A DNA stretch of 64,000 nt. Origin: Cryoendolithus antarcticus (taxonomy: Eukaryota; Ascomycota; Dothideomycetes; Cladosporiales; Cladosporiaceae). This document shows, piece after piece, positions 45,594 to 58,203 of this stretch. The position numbers and the translations under genes were made by a program. The notes under the pieces were generated by a model. That model saw nothing but the letters and a program-made list of their open reading frames with translations, searched no databases and had not been told where the DNA came from. Position 1 is the stretch's first letter, and every line of letters starts with the position of its first letter. The stretch spans positions 186,001 through 250,000 of the forward strand of contig NAJO01000003.1 in assembly GCA_002077065.1 (NCBI GenBank), in the 5' to 3' direction.

Positions 45594-48500
45594 ATGGCTA
45601 AGGATTCGGGTACTGATGCCGCTGCATTCGAGAGTCGTACTGAGCCTCTTGATTGGACTGGTATTGGAGCAGATCTCCAACAGGACAACGAAGCCGGCAA
45701 GTCTGAGGCGGACGATGGAAGCTCGGATATGCAGGATGAGTCACTGGCACTGGAAGCAGACACCCAGCACTCTTCCGAGACATATGCTCACGTCGATGGT
45801 TCGTACAGCGATGATGAACCTGACGCCCACTCGGAGGCGTCTTATTCGGACGCTGTCGAGGTCCGTAATGAAGTTTACTCCAGTCATCTTAGAGCGACTG
45901 TGGAGCGTCCTTCGGACTCGTACGAGCAGCTGCCCAACACGACTAGCGCGGAGAAGACGCAAACCACCCAGCCTGTTGACAATCATCCTGCAGCAGATGG
46001 CATGACGATTGACGCACCTTCCGTGCCGTCAACGCCCATTCACGGAAACTGGCCAGATGGAGACACCTTGCCCGAGGCAGTCCATGACATAGCTCTCGAC
46101 GACCAAGAGCGATGTGATCAGCAAATATACTCTGAGTCATCCTCAAGCAGCGTAGACGACGATCATGCCGAGAACATCGACATCGATGTGTTGGACAATG
46201 AAGCTGAAACCACGCAACAGTATGCTGATCCTCCACATGGCGGTGGCCAGGCACGTCCTACGCATATCGACCATGAAGCCCTTGCCGAGCCATTTCAGCC
46301 AACCCCTTCTAGACAAGTTCGCTTTTCTCAGCCAGCACCGCAGGAGATTCATCGCGATTACTCTCGCACCCAACATCCCTCCGTCACGCCTCGCACGGCA
46401 CCAGATGACGACACGCACGACTTGCTCAGAGTCATTGAGTACAAGCTACGTCAGAAAGAGCAGAGCTTGATCTCTGCATTCAACCAGGAACGTGCATATC
46501 TAGAAGCCGAAAGCTCAGCGTCTCACGAGGCTAGCGCTGATCTAGATCGTCGAGTCCATAGACTTCGAGAGGATCTGCGCACTCTGAAGCATGAGAAGCA
46601 GAAGGCCGATGCAGATATTGAGTTCGAGCAGCGCGATTCAGCGAAAGTCATACAGGACTTGCGTGACACTGCTCAGTCAAGGATCAACGAGCTGCAAACC
46701 ATCGCGCAACTGCTGGAGAAGGCTGAGGGAGAGAAAAATGACACTGAGAGGACGGTAGAAGACCTAGAGATAAGACTGCAGGGTGTCAAATCAAGCCATG
46801 CTGATGTATTAGCGAAGCTCGAGACTGCTGCGCATCAAAGCATCGAGCAGAAGACCAGCATACAAGTCCTTGAGACAAAGGTCGTGGAACTGGAGAGTAC
46901 TGAGCGTAAATCACTAGCTGACAGTATCGTTACTCTTCGAGCGACGTTCGGGACGCAGCTCAGCGCTGTTGCAGACAAAGAAGTTAACCTCACTCGTGAG
47001 CTGCAGACGATGCAACAGACGCTGAAGAGTCTCAACGAGATGGCTATGGCCAGTCCAAGCGACTGTGCAGCTGTCAGTGAGAACGTTGGAGCTAAGGTGA
47101 CGAAGTGAGTCAAGCTTTACGTGTTTCTAGACGGAAGACTGACAACAAAAACAGAGTTGAGAAAGCTGTCCACGCTCTCGCTACTACCGTCGACAGCCGC
47201 AGTGATGACGAGGCAATCGCGCGGATCAATAGCATCGTGATGAGTGCCACGCAGACTCTACATCATGACCTCATCAGCTGGCAGAGTACAGTCGAGCAGC
47301 AGGACGTCTCTGACAAGCAAGAACACGCAAAGCTCGCAGAGCGCTTGCAAAATTCACTCCAACGTGCTATGGAGCTAGAGACACAACTCGAGAGCGCCAA
47401 ATCAGCACAGGACGCCCTGATTCAAGACAATTCGACGCGCGATGCGAACATCGATGGTGTTGCACCCCGGGTCACAGCCCCGACAACAGCAAGTCCGGGT
47501 CCAACTCGAGAGGAAGTCGAGACACAAGTAAGTCAAACGCAGGCAGACAAGTATGCCAATCTACTGACACAAAACATAGGTTGCGCAGGCTCGAGGGGAG
47601 GGGTATGCTGAAGGCGTGAGGTTCATGTCCGACTCTGCCACCAGCTTCCGCATGCAGGAGCAAGCAACGCACGCCAATGCGGCGAAGGAAGTCGCAGCTG
47701 AGCGTGATACTGCAGTGCAGCAAGTCTACGAGAAGGCTGAACAAGCAGAGATGCTTAGTCGCGACGTTGAGCGACTGCAGAGCGAACTGACTGTGCACTC
47801 GAATCTCAAGACGCAGTTTGAAGAAGTCAAAGCTGAGTTACAAAGCAAAGACGCCGAGCTCGAGATGGCACATAGTGCTGCGAACGAGAAGAATGCGATC
47901 GAGACCAGGAACAAAAGCCTCACTGGCGAGATCGAGAATCTCCGGAGCCAGCTTGCAGAGAAAGCAGAGGCCTACGACCAGCTTACCAGCGACAGGGACG
48001 GGTGTAGACAAGCGACAGCAGACGCGATAACAGAAGTTCATGATCTCCGCAGCCGACATGCGAAACTTGAAGAGGCCAACGCTCAAGTCTCCTGCGACCT
48101 GGAAGGGAGTAAACAAGAGACAGAAGCCGCAGAGTCCGCGAGGAACGATGCACTCTCCCGAATCGACACGTTCGTTGCTTCTGAGGAGGCGTTGAAGTCA
48201 GAAGTCGAATCTGCAGTGTCTGCTGAGGCTGTGGCAAAGTCAGTAATTGAGAGAATGAAGTCGGAGTACGCTGCTGCCACAGAAAACTGGCAAAGACAGC
48301 TATCTGAGATCCAAGACCAGCTCGCACAGTCTGACACCGGAGCGGTGAGGACAAAGCAGGGCTTCGATAAGGTCTTGCTTGAGGAGAAAGACAAGCACCG
48401 TGTGCAAATGGAGGCTCTGCAAAGTCGACTCGCCGGTGCGGAGAATGATGTCCATACGAAGACTAGAGATGTTGAGCTATTCAAGCAGTCCATTCAGGAA

Positions 48501-50075
48501 CGCTACACGCGCGAAGAAAACAGGTGGCGAGAAGCTCTCAACAAAGCTGATCGGGACCTCGCAAACGTTGTTGAAGCCAAGAAGGTAGCTATTAGTGCCC
48601 TCGAGGCTGCAGAGCAGGCTGTGAATGACAGAGTCTCCAACGCACGCAATGCTGGGACTAACACCAGCCCCGACTCGCTGAGGCCGGCACCACTGGCAAA
48701 CGAATCAGCACTGCTCTTCACGACACGAGACGACAGTACAGAAGACACCCCATGCCAGTCGTCGCTTCATCCTCGAGTACTTCAATTAACCACTAACGAC
48801 ACGCCGAACATGGGCACAGGTCCTGTGACCATGCCTCCCGGACAGCGTCGCAAGGTAGACCGCTCTGCACACAACACCGGCCCAATAATGGCTCCAGAGG
48901 TGATTCGGCCGAAGTCACGCGAGGCTCATGCACTCACGAAGGTGCCTGGTCCAGTTGTGGATGAGTCGCAATTTGGACGCTATGCTGCCAGCTATCCCAA
49001 AGACTCGCAGGCGCAACTCGAGCTTAGAACTTCTCTCACGGCGAACAGCGACGAGATGTTGGACGCCGGGTCCACGCGGGCTCTACCTGAAACTGTGCCC
49101 GAGATACAATTCGACGAGGCTCTACTGACGTTCGCAGACTTCAAGAACGCTGTTTCTTCGTCTGAGGTCCCGGTAGCAACTGCCGTAGCCTCGCAGAGCC
49201 GCTACTTCACATGGAATAGAAAGCCATTGGTCAACGAGCCCCAGGGACGAGGCGTATCGATAGTGACCCTACCAGTATCTGACGCACAAGACTTCCACAT
49301 TTACGAAGATCCGCAGCAACGGACTGAGGAGGCGCCACAAGTTGCCGCCGCGCCCAAGATGGACTACACCTTCCGCAAGACAATAGCCAAACCCAACAGC
49401 GCATCAAAGCGGACTGCGTCTTACGGCAGCGTGCACGACTACCCTCGTACAGCATTGCAGCCTCTACCCTCAACCGATCGGTACAAGACGCCGGAGCCCA
49501 CTCGTGCTCATCAGGCCAAGATAGCCGGTGGCCATTCAGCTATGAGTGGCAATCATAGCAACCAAAGCAGCTCCCCGCCTTTCGTGCCTGACCATGGTGG
49601 TCGCTCCCAGAGCCAGTATCACACTGTCGCAGGCTCAGCCAAGCCAACTCCCCGTACTTCCGCACCCTACGCTACCGTTGATCCGCGTCTCGCTGGCAGA
49701 TCCAATCTCAACAAACGTTCCGCGCCTCGTGATACTCAAGTCGAGCGTCCGGGAACGGCTAAGCGTCGCCAGACCACTAGCAATGTCGCGACAAGATCTC
49801 AGGGCATCTCGAGTGGAGTCGGCCTAGTGTCGGGCTCCTCGCAGTCCGTCAATGATCTTCCACGTATTGTAGATCCGAGCCGCCGCGGACCTACGACCAG
49901 TGGAGCAGGGAACCGTATGCAGAGGTTCGCCGGAGGATCGTCTCGTAGTACTGCGACTGCGAAGAAGGCTTCGAAGAGTAAGTCGCTCAGAGTACGATAA
50001 TGTTGAAGATCACTGACACCGTGCACAGATAGTCAATTCAGTAACCGGTTCTCACAGGAGCTCGGTGGACGTTAG
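45594..50075 (+). CDS. Large coiled-coil protein, function unknown
   Basis: Four exons (45594-47104, 47155-47527, 47580-49977, 50029-50075) with 50-52-bp introns give 1442 residues. Residues 1 to about 270 are acidic and disordered. About 275-1010 is heptad-rich coiled coil with short breaks (KLRQKEQSLISAFNQERAYL, ERLQSELTVHSNLKTQFEE). The remaining 430 residues are basic and Ser/Pro/Arg-rich, ending after the last intron with NSQFSNRFSQELGGR. That short final exon replaces the readthrough end at 50000 and looks like a conserved C-terminus. The shape suits a spindle-pole, septal or cytoskeletal scaffold, but no named domain is visible and I do not assign a role. The first ATG in frame with good acidic start is 45594. 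Confidence 0.85.
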
Positions 50076-50521
50076 GGATTAGCTTTGATGTTTGCTTGAA
50101 CATGTTGTTGCTGGAGGTTCGGTACATGACTGTGCGACCTTTTGCTGCCCAAAGGCGACATTGAGCCGGACGCCGTCGCGCTACTTTCCTTGGAGGAGGA
50201 CTTGCTAACACCGCAAATTGCTAGCATAGCATGAACTTACATCGTATACGACATAGAGACAGAGGCATAGATAGATCAATCGAAGATTGCTTACAGCATC
50301 TCTGTGCCAAGACCAAGGAACGGATGCGGCGTCTCACTGCATCCTCCTTCCCCGCTCCTGCTGTACGACATGCGAAACCGACGTCGCCTGATTGCCAATA
50401 CCCAATCTCAAAGTACCTGAACAATCATCGTCCCTTCTCATACTTGCAGCTCCGTCCGCCGTCCTTCACAATTACGTGTAGTCAGCAACATTGCACAACG
50501 CAGCAACACACCAGCAAAGGG
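50076..50521. other. Intergenic upstream of the Zn2Cys6 gene
   Basis: The frame of the next gene is open through much of this stretch, but the zinc-cluster gene's ATG at 50522 is the best start. This is presumably promoter and leader. Confidence 0.5.
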
Positions 50522-52685
50522 ATGGAGTCTAGACCCGAGCCTCGGCGCTTGAGCAGCGCGAGCTCCGCTCGGAGTTGTGAGACTTGTGCCAAGGCGAAGT
50601 CGAAGTGCAGAAGAGAGCGAGATGGAGATGTCTGTGAGAGGTGCGATGTAACGCATCGGATGTCGACGAGCCAGTGCTGACAACAGCTTAGGTGCGCAAG
50701 ACTGAAGAAGGAATGCTACACTAAGGAGCATGTAGTCAGGAGACGAAAGCCGGTGAAGCTCACGTAGGCAACAACATTTTTTAGTCGTGTCTACTCTATC
50801 ACTCTACATCCTAGGCCGAGTGCTTTGCATGAGTACCGATCCGGCACCTCACTCACAGGTCTAGCAAGGAAAAAGATGATGTCCGCGACGTCACTGACAT
50901 TGGCCCAGTCGAACGGCCCAGCTCGAGAACCTCGAAAACAAACTAGAGCATCTTGTCCATGCACTCTCCGCTCAACATCAACAACAAACCGGCGAGCTTT
51001 CGCCCCCAGACTCACAACCGCAGAACGATTCGTCTGGCCCTGCGACTGGATTGTCGCACGTCGAGGAGGTCCTCCAAGCAGTCTGCGATGACAAAGACCC
51101 GAACGGCCCAGGTGCCTATCGCAATGGCAGTGGCGTGCCGACGGTACTTTCTTCGGCCTCGGAGTACCTTGCCTCTGCTCGTACGCTCAGAGACGACACC
51201 ACGATCAGCATGCAGGAAGCTGGCAGACTGTTCGAGCGATATCAGCGATTGATGGCGCCGAACAACCCCTTTGTTGTCCTGCCGCCACATACTGATGTCT
51301 GGGAGCTGGCACAGGAGCGTCCTTTCCTGATGCAAGCGATTGTTGCGGTGTCACTTATCGACGATCTACCGCGGAGTCACCGGATGTGTAAGGATGTCAT
51401 GCGGCAGCTGGGTGAGAGAATGTTGATGAACAGTGAGAAGAGTATGGAATTGCTGCAGGGAATCCTAGTGGTTGTGAACTGGTAAGCCCTTCGCTCATCG
51501 TCAGGATTGGAGGCTCTATTGACATCTGCTAGGTGGCATATGCATCTTCATGACAGTCAGCAGAGCACGAATCTTATCCACCTTGCCATGGCACTCGTCA
51601 CCGATCTCAACATCGATCGTGCACCGGGAACGTGTAGCCAAATGAGCAAGGAAGTGTCTCACGGCCCAATGGCGAGCAAAACTCCCAAGGCCGCTACTAG
51701 TGACGAGCGAAGGGCGCTGCTCGGGACTTACTATCTGGGCTCAATGCTCTCCACATCGTTCCACAAGCTCGAGCCATTGAATTGGACACCCTGGATGTCC
51801 CAAAGTCTTGAAGTCCTTGAGCGAATGGCCGAGTACGAGAGCGACGTTTTCCTTGTCCGCCTCGTCAACGCTCAGCATATCCAAGAGCAAATCAGTACGG
51901 CATCTTTGTCCGGCATACCGATCGCCATGACTTCGCAAGCCTACGCCGCTCAGCTCGATAGGATTACCGTTCCTCCAACGATCAGCCGCCTGCAATACCT
52001 GCTCCAACTTCAGCTAGCCAACGCCCGCATATCGCTTTGGGATCGATCCTTCCAAGACCTCCTGGATGACAAGTCGAAACACTCTCAACTCCAGTCACGC
52101 CTACCGGATATCTGGCGATTCGTCTCCGCCGTCAAAGACTACGCCGACGTCTACTTCAGCGTCCCCGTTTCGGAGTACCTCACCCTCCCTTTCCCAGCTT
52201 TCGCGCAATTCGGCTATGCCTTCATCTCGCTCATGCGGCTGGCTACAATGGATGTCTCCGGCTGGGATGCGAAGTGCATGCGGGAGCACTTGGACTTCGG
52301 GGAGATCATGGAACGCTGCTCCGCGCGTTTCGAAGCCGTCGAAGCCTCAGGTCTTGACGGGCTGACTATCAATAACGATGCCTTTACGCGATGGGCGCAG
52401 AAGACGAGATGGCTAAAGCAGTTCTTCGACTCGAAGATGAACCCCGAGACTGCACGACCGCTTGGGCCGGTGCCTGAGGGACTGGAGAAGAAGATGAGGA
52501 TCTCGGCGATGGTCGAGCCAACTGCTACCGATGGGGCCACGCAAGGGCTGCAAGGACCCACACCGCCTGGAGAGGGCTGGATGGGAGCAATGGGAATGGA
52601 GGGCTTTACGTATTTCGATGAGGCTTTCTGGAACTCATTCAATGTGGGAGACTTTGACTTTGGCCTCGATATGAGTGCTGTGTAA
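50522..52685 (+). CDS. Zn2Cys6 fungal transcription factor
   Basis: Exons 50522-50640, 50692-50763, 50909-51481 and 51533-52685 give 638 residues. The zinc cluster is Cys19, 22, 29, 38, 41 and 48 (CETCAKAKSKC..CERC..LKKEC). The first intron splits it after Arg40. A basic linker (VVRRRKPVKL) and a dimerisation helix (QLENLENKLEHLVHAL) follow. The rest is the helical middle-homology-type region common to these factors (about 150-560), with an acidic aromatic end. The intron between exons 2 and 3 is 145 bp, unusually long here; two shorter introns around a small exon are possible. The target pathway cannot be told from sequence, and the neighbours do not form a metabolic cluster. Confidence 0.88.
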
Positions 52686-52938
52686 GGGGGAGAATTGGGA
52701 AGGAGATGGCGCGATGTTCGGCGCTCAGATTAATGGCAAGCTCACGCAACCTGAGTCTATTGTGTGCACTTGCTCCAGAGGCCAACGAATAGATCTATCC
52801 CAGTCCACAGTGGTAGCTTTCCAGGTAGCCATTGACATGATATCCGATGACAATGCTTTACATGGATCAGTAATACGAGAATCGATCACTGGTTGAATTT
52901 GGTTTGGTGGATCCGGATGCCTTCAATGTCTACCAGAC

Positions 52939-53634
52939 ATGCGCCTCCCATCTTTCCCCTCCATCGTCCGCACCGTCTACACCTTCACAAACGCTACCTT
53001 CCATCGAGCAGCGCCATCACAGCTCACGCTCGGTACACCAATCCGACCTACACTAGCGCTTCGAGCTTCTATGCCAACGATCCCCTTCTTGGGCGCACTA
53101 TTTTCGACAGCTGAGAACAGGAACATGACGCACCCAGTGCAGAAAAGTGATCAGGAGTGGAAGGCGGTGTTGAACAAGGGTAAGTGGAGTGTAGTCCTGA
53201 GATTCTGGGATCTATGTTCTCCAGAGTCTTGAGAGACTCTGTTTGTAGATGAGCACGACTGACGGCATATGCTAGAGCAATTCCGTGTTCTCCGCGAGAA
53301 GGGCACAGAGGCACCCTTCACCGGCGAGTACGACAAGCACGCCCCCACTACCGGCGCCTACACCTGCGCCGCCTGCGACGCACCTCTCTACAAAGCCACA
53401 CATAAGTTTAAGTCTGGCTGTGGCTGGCCAGCATTTTTCGATGCCGTCCCAGGCGCCGTGACGAGACATACCGACAAGACATTCGGGATGGAGCGGACGG
53501 AGATCGTATGCACGAACTGCGGCGGCCATTTGGGGCACGTGTTCAAGGGAGAGGGATACCCTACTCCGACGGATGAGAGGCATTGTGTGAATAGCGTAAG
53601 CCTTAAGTTTGGAAAGGATGATCCGACCACCTAG
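52939..53634 (+). CDS. MXR2: Peptide-methionine (R)-S-oxide reductase (MsrB)
   Basis: Exons 52939-53179 and 53276-53634 (96-bp intron) give 199 residues. MsrB reduces methionine-R-sulfoxide in proteins using thioredoxin. Catalytic Cys184 is in RHCVNSVSL. Zinc-binding pairs are Cys111/114 (CAAC) and Cys159/162 (CTNC). GCGWPAFF (128-135) and HLGHVF complete the family signature. About 60 residues before the conserved part are rich in Arg, Thr and Pro with few acids and suggest a mitochondrial presequence. Later in-frame Met codons (MPTIPFLG, MTHPVQ) could give a cytosolic form. Confidence 0.93.
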
Positions 53635-54191
53635 GGAGAGAGAGCAGGCAGACAACCGAATTGAAGTGAACCTTGAAGAATCGCCAGGACTTTCTGCTGG
53701 AAGCATTTCTGTGGCAGTGAATTCAAGATACAGATGACCTGACTCACCGTAAGTATGCGGAGTTGTATGTAGAGGTTGCACAGGGAAGCGGTGACTGCGA
53801 TCGCGCAATCGCTCGCCATTCTCAGAGCCTCATATATGCTGAGGCGAGCCGGATCCCGTGACAATATCGTTACTTTTGGCGCTCATGATCCCCGGAGAAG
53901 CATTTCGCGCACCCCACGCCGCGACTGTGGAGAGATGTGGTCGGGAGAGTGTGCGAGTGAGAGAATCACGTTGGTGAGAAACCTTCACTTTTGGATTGGT
54001 ACGTAGTCAGCAGCTCCGTTTCTCTTGGCACGGAATGTCCTGAAACAGAAGCACGCGACCTCACGTTCATTTGCCTTGCAGCGGATAATAATGCGGCAAC
54101 ACTCCCAAAGTCGATATATGGGCTGTCTCGTATCGTGCCAGTACCCGCAAATCGCAGGTCATTGGCATAGCGATCGCGACATCAATAGCTG
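53635..54191. other. Intergenic MXR2 / DUG2
   Basis: This is a 557-bp spacer between genes on the same strand. No coding or structural feature was recognised. Confidence 0.5.
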
Positions 54192-57080
54192 ATGTCGTCT
54201 GTCAATGGCAAGATCCGCGAGCATCGTTCGCTAACTATCCCTTCTTCTCGCTATGCAGGTTCGGAGACGGACGATACGCATGCCTTGACGCGAACACCTA
54301 GCCGTGACAGTGGGGACGGTCAGGGCGAGCAGCCAACGTTGAAACACCGTCTGCAGCACACAAGTTCGATACTCGCAATCGCGCTCGGCGATGAGCATAT
54401 CTATGCCTCAACTCAGGCTGGCGAGATCCTGGTCTACAGTTTGAAGAACTATGAACGGCTTGCTGTGATCGATGGCCATCGCGGAAGTGTTCTGGCTTTG
54501 ACCCTGAGCATCGATCAGACACTGCTGCTCTCGGGTGCTGGCGACCGTATAGTGAACGTCTGGCACACGAAGCCCTTCGCACAGGCATACTGCCTGTACT
54601 CGACTTACGACATCGGTGATGTCTTCTGCGTCAGCTACTCTTCGCTGACGAAGACGGTGTACCTCGGTGCCCAGAACACCACGATACAATGGTGCAAGCT
54701 CTGTGAGCCAGAAACCAAGTCCAGCCGACGTGATCGTGCAATACATCCGTCGCTTCGGGACGATCCCTTCTTCGACTCCAAGGGACCTGGTGGAGCTAGA
54801 ACGCCAAAGCCGGCGGATGCACACGTCATCCCCAAGCACGCTAGAGGGGGACAGACACTCGAGATCTCCAAGGAAAACGCCAAGCATTTCGCACACTTCG
54901 GGTATGTGTACTGCATGCTGCTACTCAAGGAAGGTCTGCAGGAGACTGCTGGCCGAGAGATCTTGGTCACAGGAGGTGGCGACGGTGTTGTCAAGCTATG
55001 GCGACTGGATGTAACGAACGGTGGCATCGAGGAACTCTTCACACTAGACGATGGACGAGAAGAAGGCCACTCGATTCTATCGATTACGGTAGACGGCACA
55101 TTTCTGTATTCTGGCCGATCTGGAGGTGAGGTCGATGTCTGGGACCTGGAGACTCGACAGCTATTGCGAAACCTTAAAGCGCATCGAGCCGACGTACTGT
55201 CCGTCTGTGTCGGAGGGGGCATACTATTCAGTGCAGCCGTCACCGGGTTCGTACGCAAATTTGATCGACAGTACCAGCTCAAAAGCCGTTTCGAGGCACA
55301 TAAAGGCCGTGTGCTCGCAGCCGCGTTCACGTACGCTCAACGACGGCCGATTTTCGTAACAGGTGCGAGCGATTGTACGCTCGCTATATGGGACGTCAGC
55401 GACTGCATGGCATCACCTACAGCGGCATCACGATCGAGCGACGAGCTGATGCTAGAGCACCTGCGACGCTTTGTGTCGTACCGCACAGTCTCATCAGACC
55501 CAAAACACCAATTGGACTGCCGTCGTGGAGCCTCATACCTCCGCACTGTTTTCAAGAACTTCGGAGCCACCACTGAGATGCTACCGACTAGGGATCCGTT
55601 GAATCCAGTGATCTTGGCGAAGTTCAGAGGCAATCCTGCAATCGCCTCAAAACGCAAGAAGATACTATTCTATGGCCACTACGACGTTGTCGCGGCAGAG
55701 AACGAGCAAGCGAAGTGGGCTGCAGACCCTTTCACTCTGCGAGGTGTCGATGGGTATCTGTACGGGCGTGGCATCTCCGATAACAAGGGTCCCATCATGG
55801 CTGCTCTCTTCGCATGTGTTGAGTTGACTAGAGATCAGGCGCTCGACTCGGATATAGTGTTCTTGATCGAAGGTGAAGAGGAGTGCGGATCTCGAGGCTT
55901 TGAGCAGGCAGTCAAAGCTGCCAAGAACAAGATTGGTGACGTGGACTGGATCCTGCTTGCCAATTCGTACTGGCTGGACGATCGAATACCATGCCTGACG
56001 TACGGCCTTCGAGGCGTTATCCATGCTACCGTGCAGATTGAGAGCAGTCACCCTGACCTACACTCTGGCGTAGACGGAAGCGCCCAACTGGACGAATCGT
56101 TGAAGGATCTCGTATCACTTCTTAGCACTCTGACGGGCAGAAACGGCGAGGTCATGATCCCTCACTTCTATGATCCGATTCCGCCATTGGGGGAAGAGGA
56201 GCGTGGGCTGTACGCAGACATCACCAGCTCTCTGCTCCAGCGCAATCCCAATCTCGGCACTCCGCAAGCTGTCGCCACCGGACTAATGCGCAAATGGCGC
56301 GAGGCCAGTCTCACCATCCATCGCTTTCAGACATCAGGTCCTGACAACGCTACCATCATCCCTCGACTTGCCAAAGCAGCGATCAGTATCCGTCTTGTTC
56401 CTAACCAGGAGGCGTCCACTGTAGCCGCAGCTCTGACAGCCTTCTTGCAAGACGGCTTCGCAAAGCTAGACTCAACCAACAAGCTGGCAGTCACCATTGA
56501 TCATCAAGCTGAGCCCTGGCTCGGAGACTGGACGAACGAGATCTTCCAGACTCTCGAAGAAGCCATCATGGAAGCGTGGGGTCCGATCGACCACCTTGAA
56601 CGTCGGGGTTCGAATAATGCACCGCCGAAGATCGACGTCCCGCTTCGCAACGGCAACGCAGAGGTGGATCCGAGCTATTTTAATGCCAAGCTGTCCCCTA
56701 CAACCTCCTCCGCCTTAGCAAACAGCAGCAGCGCCATTCCTCCTCTTCAGCCTCTCACGCCACTCGCGGAAATGACCTCTCGCCTCGCCGCTCTCGCATC
56801 ACCCACCAGCCCTCGCACATCAAGGAATCATGCCAACAGCCTGTCCTCGTCCACATCCCTGCCGTCTTCACAACGTCGCAAGCCGCTCTACATACGAGAA
56901 GGCGGCTCCATCCCGGCTATCAGATTTCTAGAGAAGGAGTTCGATGCACCTGCTGCGCACTTCCCCGTGGGACAGGCTAGCGATCATGCGCATTTGGATA
57001 ATGAGAGGTTGAGGTTGGAGAATCTGTATAAGGCGAGGAGCATCTTCAAAAAGGTGTTCAGGGAGCTGCCGAAGAAATGA
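54192..57080 (+). CDS. DUG2: Dug2-like WD40-M20 peptidase, glutathione degradation
   Basis: A single exon gives 962 residues. The N-terminal half (about 55-410) is a WD40 propeller (VYSLKNYERLAVIDGHRGSV, LVTGGGDGVVKLWR, IFVTGASDCTLAIWD). The C-terminal half (about 425-955) is an M20-family peptidase: the FYGHYDVV metal-ligand segment near 492-499, YLYGRGISDNKGP, and EGEEECGS near 560. This fusion is the defining layout of Dug2, which with the amidotransferase Dug3 cleaves glutathione in the cytosol. A Ser/Pro-rich insert (about 835-900) interrupts the peptidase before REGGSIPAI, as in filamentous fungi. The gene is intact and intron-free. Confidence 0.93.
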   Translation: MSSVNGKIREHRSLTIPSSRYAGSETDDTHALTRTPSRDSGDGQGEQPTLKHRLQHTSSILAIALGDEHIYASTQAGEILVYSLKNYERLAVIDGHRGSVLALTLSIDQTLLLSGAGDRIVNVWHTKPFAQAYCLYSTYDIGDVFCVSYSSLTKTVYLGAQNTTIQWCKLCEPETKSSRRDRAIHPSLRDDPFFDSKGPGGARTPKPADAHVIPKHARGGQTLEISKENAKHFAHFGYVYCMLLLKEGLQETAGREILVTGGGDGVVKLWRLDVTNGGIEELFTLDDGREEGHSILSITVDGTFLYSGRSGGEVDVWDLETRQLLRNLKAHRADVLSVCVGGGILFSAAVTGFVRKFDRQYQLKSRFEAHKGRVLAAAFTYAQRRPIFVTGASDCTLAIWDVSDCMASPTAASRSSDELMLEHLRRFVSYRTVSSDPKHQLDCRRGASYLRTVFKNFGATTEMLPTRDPLNPVILAKFRGNPAIASKRKKILFYGHYDVVAAENEQAKWAADPFTLRGVDGYLYGRGISDNKGPIMAALFACVELTRDQALDSDIVFLIEGEEECGSRGFEQAVKAAKNKIGDVDWILLANSYWLDDRIPCLTYGLRGVIHATVQIESSHPDLHSGVDGSAQLDESLKDLVSLLSTLTGRNGEVMIPHFYDPIPPLGEEERGLYADITSSLLQRNPNLGTPQAVATGLMRKWREASLTIHRFQTSGPDNATIIPRLAKAAISIRLVPNQEASTVAAALTAFLQDGFAKLDSTNKLAVTIDHQAEPWLGDWTNEIFQTLEEAIMEAWGPIDHLERRGSNNAPPKIDVPLRNGNAEVDPSYFNAKLSPTTSSALANSSSAIPPLQPLTPLAEMTSRLAALASPTSPRTSRNHANSLSSSTSLPSSQRRKPLYIREGGSIPAIRFLEKEFDAPAAHFPVGQASDHAHLDNERLRLENLYKARSIFKKVFRELPKK

Positions 57081-57391
57081 GGATGAGGATGTACCACGGG
57101 ATGGAGCATGAGGTCTGCACAAGCGTGTGATCTAAAGCAGTCCTTTGCTGCCTGCTGCATACTTTGCTTATCTGGTGTACACGGTGGTGAGGTCGTAACG
57201 ACCATCACCGTGGTCCCGCTTATTGGAGCTCAGGCGTGGAGCGCTCCGTTTCACAGGTTGCCACTCGCGCAATTTCCGGTCTTGTATATGCGCCTCAATC
57301 GCTCTGCAGCTTCTCTGGCGAGCGACTGAAACGTCGACGCGTATAGTACATTCGCAGCTCTATCTTTCACATCCCCTCACTGCTCACGTCC
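57081..57391. other. Short convergent spacer DUG2 / PRE9
   Basis: This 311-bp interval holds the two 3' ends. Nothing else was seen. Confidence 0.5.
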
Positions 57392-58203
57392 TCAACTCCC
57401 CTCCGTCGTCTCCTTCTTCGCCAGCCCATGCTCCCGCAACAACGCATCAATCTCCTCCGCCGCCCACAAATGATGATACACCTTCCCCTCCTTCGTCTTC
57501 CCCACAGTCGCAAACTCAATCTTCTCACTACTCAACTTCGTGCTATCCATAGTCTTACTCAACACCTTGACGGCCAACTCACACGCGCCCTTCAAATCAC
57601 ACTCCTCATCGTAGTCCTGCTTTAGCAGACTCTGCGCTGACGCGTTATTAGCGCCTACGCTCGTGGCTTTCCAGCCACCGTAGTTTCCGGACGGGTTCGA
57701 TTGGTAGAGCTGGAAGTGGCGGTGCGGGTCGTAGCCGGCGTAGATGAAGGAGACGCCGAAGGGGCGCAGGCCACCGTGTTGCGTGTAGCCTTGCTTGAGG
57801 TCGCAGAGGCGGCGCACGAGCTGCTCGCAGGGGATGTCGGTGTTGTAGGTTAGGAGGTAGCGTTGGGCGGCTTGGCGGGCGTAGTTTATGAGGATGTTGG
57901 CGTCTGCTGTCATGCCGGCTACGGCTGTGATCATGTTACTGCTGTTGTTAGCACGTACTCCCATAAGTCGATCAGACCTGCTAGGACAACTCACTCATTG
58001 AGGATGTAGAGCTTCTCGGCGCTGGTGTCTTGCTCGAGCAGCTTGCTGGTGACTTTTCGCTCGGCGGCGAGGACTATGCCGTCTTTTGCTAGGATCCCCA
58101 GGGCTGTGCCGGCGTGTGAGATGGCCTCGAGCGCATATTCGACTTGGTATAAGCGGCCCTCCGGCGAGAAGATGGTCGTCCGGGAATCGTAGCGTCGTGA
58201 CAT
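57392..58203 (-). CDS. PRE9: 20S proteasome subunit alpha-3 (PSMA4 / Pre9)
   Basis: Exons 58203-57995 and 57938-57392 (56-bp intron) give 251 residues. The N-terminal alpha signature [20 protein letters not shown] is complete. Family-specific stretches include [36 protein letters not shown] and [16 protein letters not shown]. Splicing restores ILNDNMI. The acidic C-terminus is of the usual length. As an alpha-ring subunit it helps gate substrate entry and has no protease site of its own. Upstream open frame before ATG 58203 is leader. It is divergent from URN1 across 291 bp. Confidence 0.96.
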
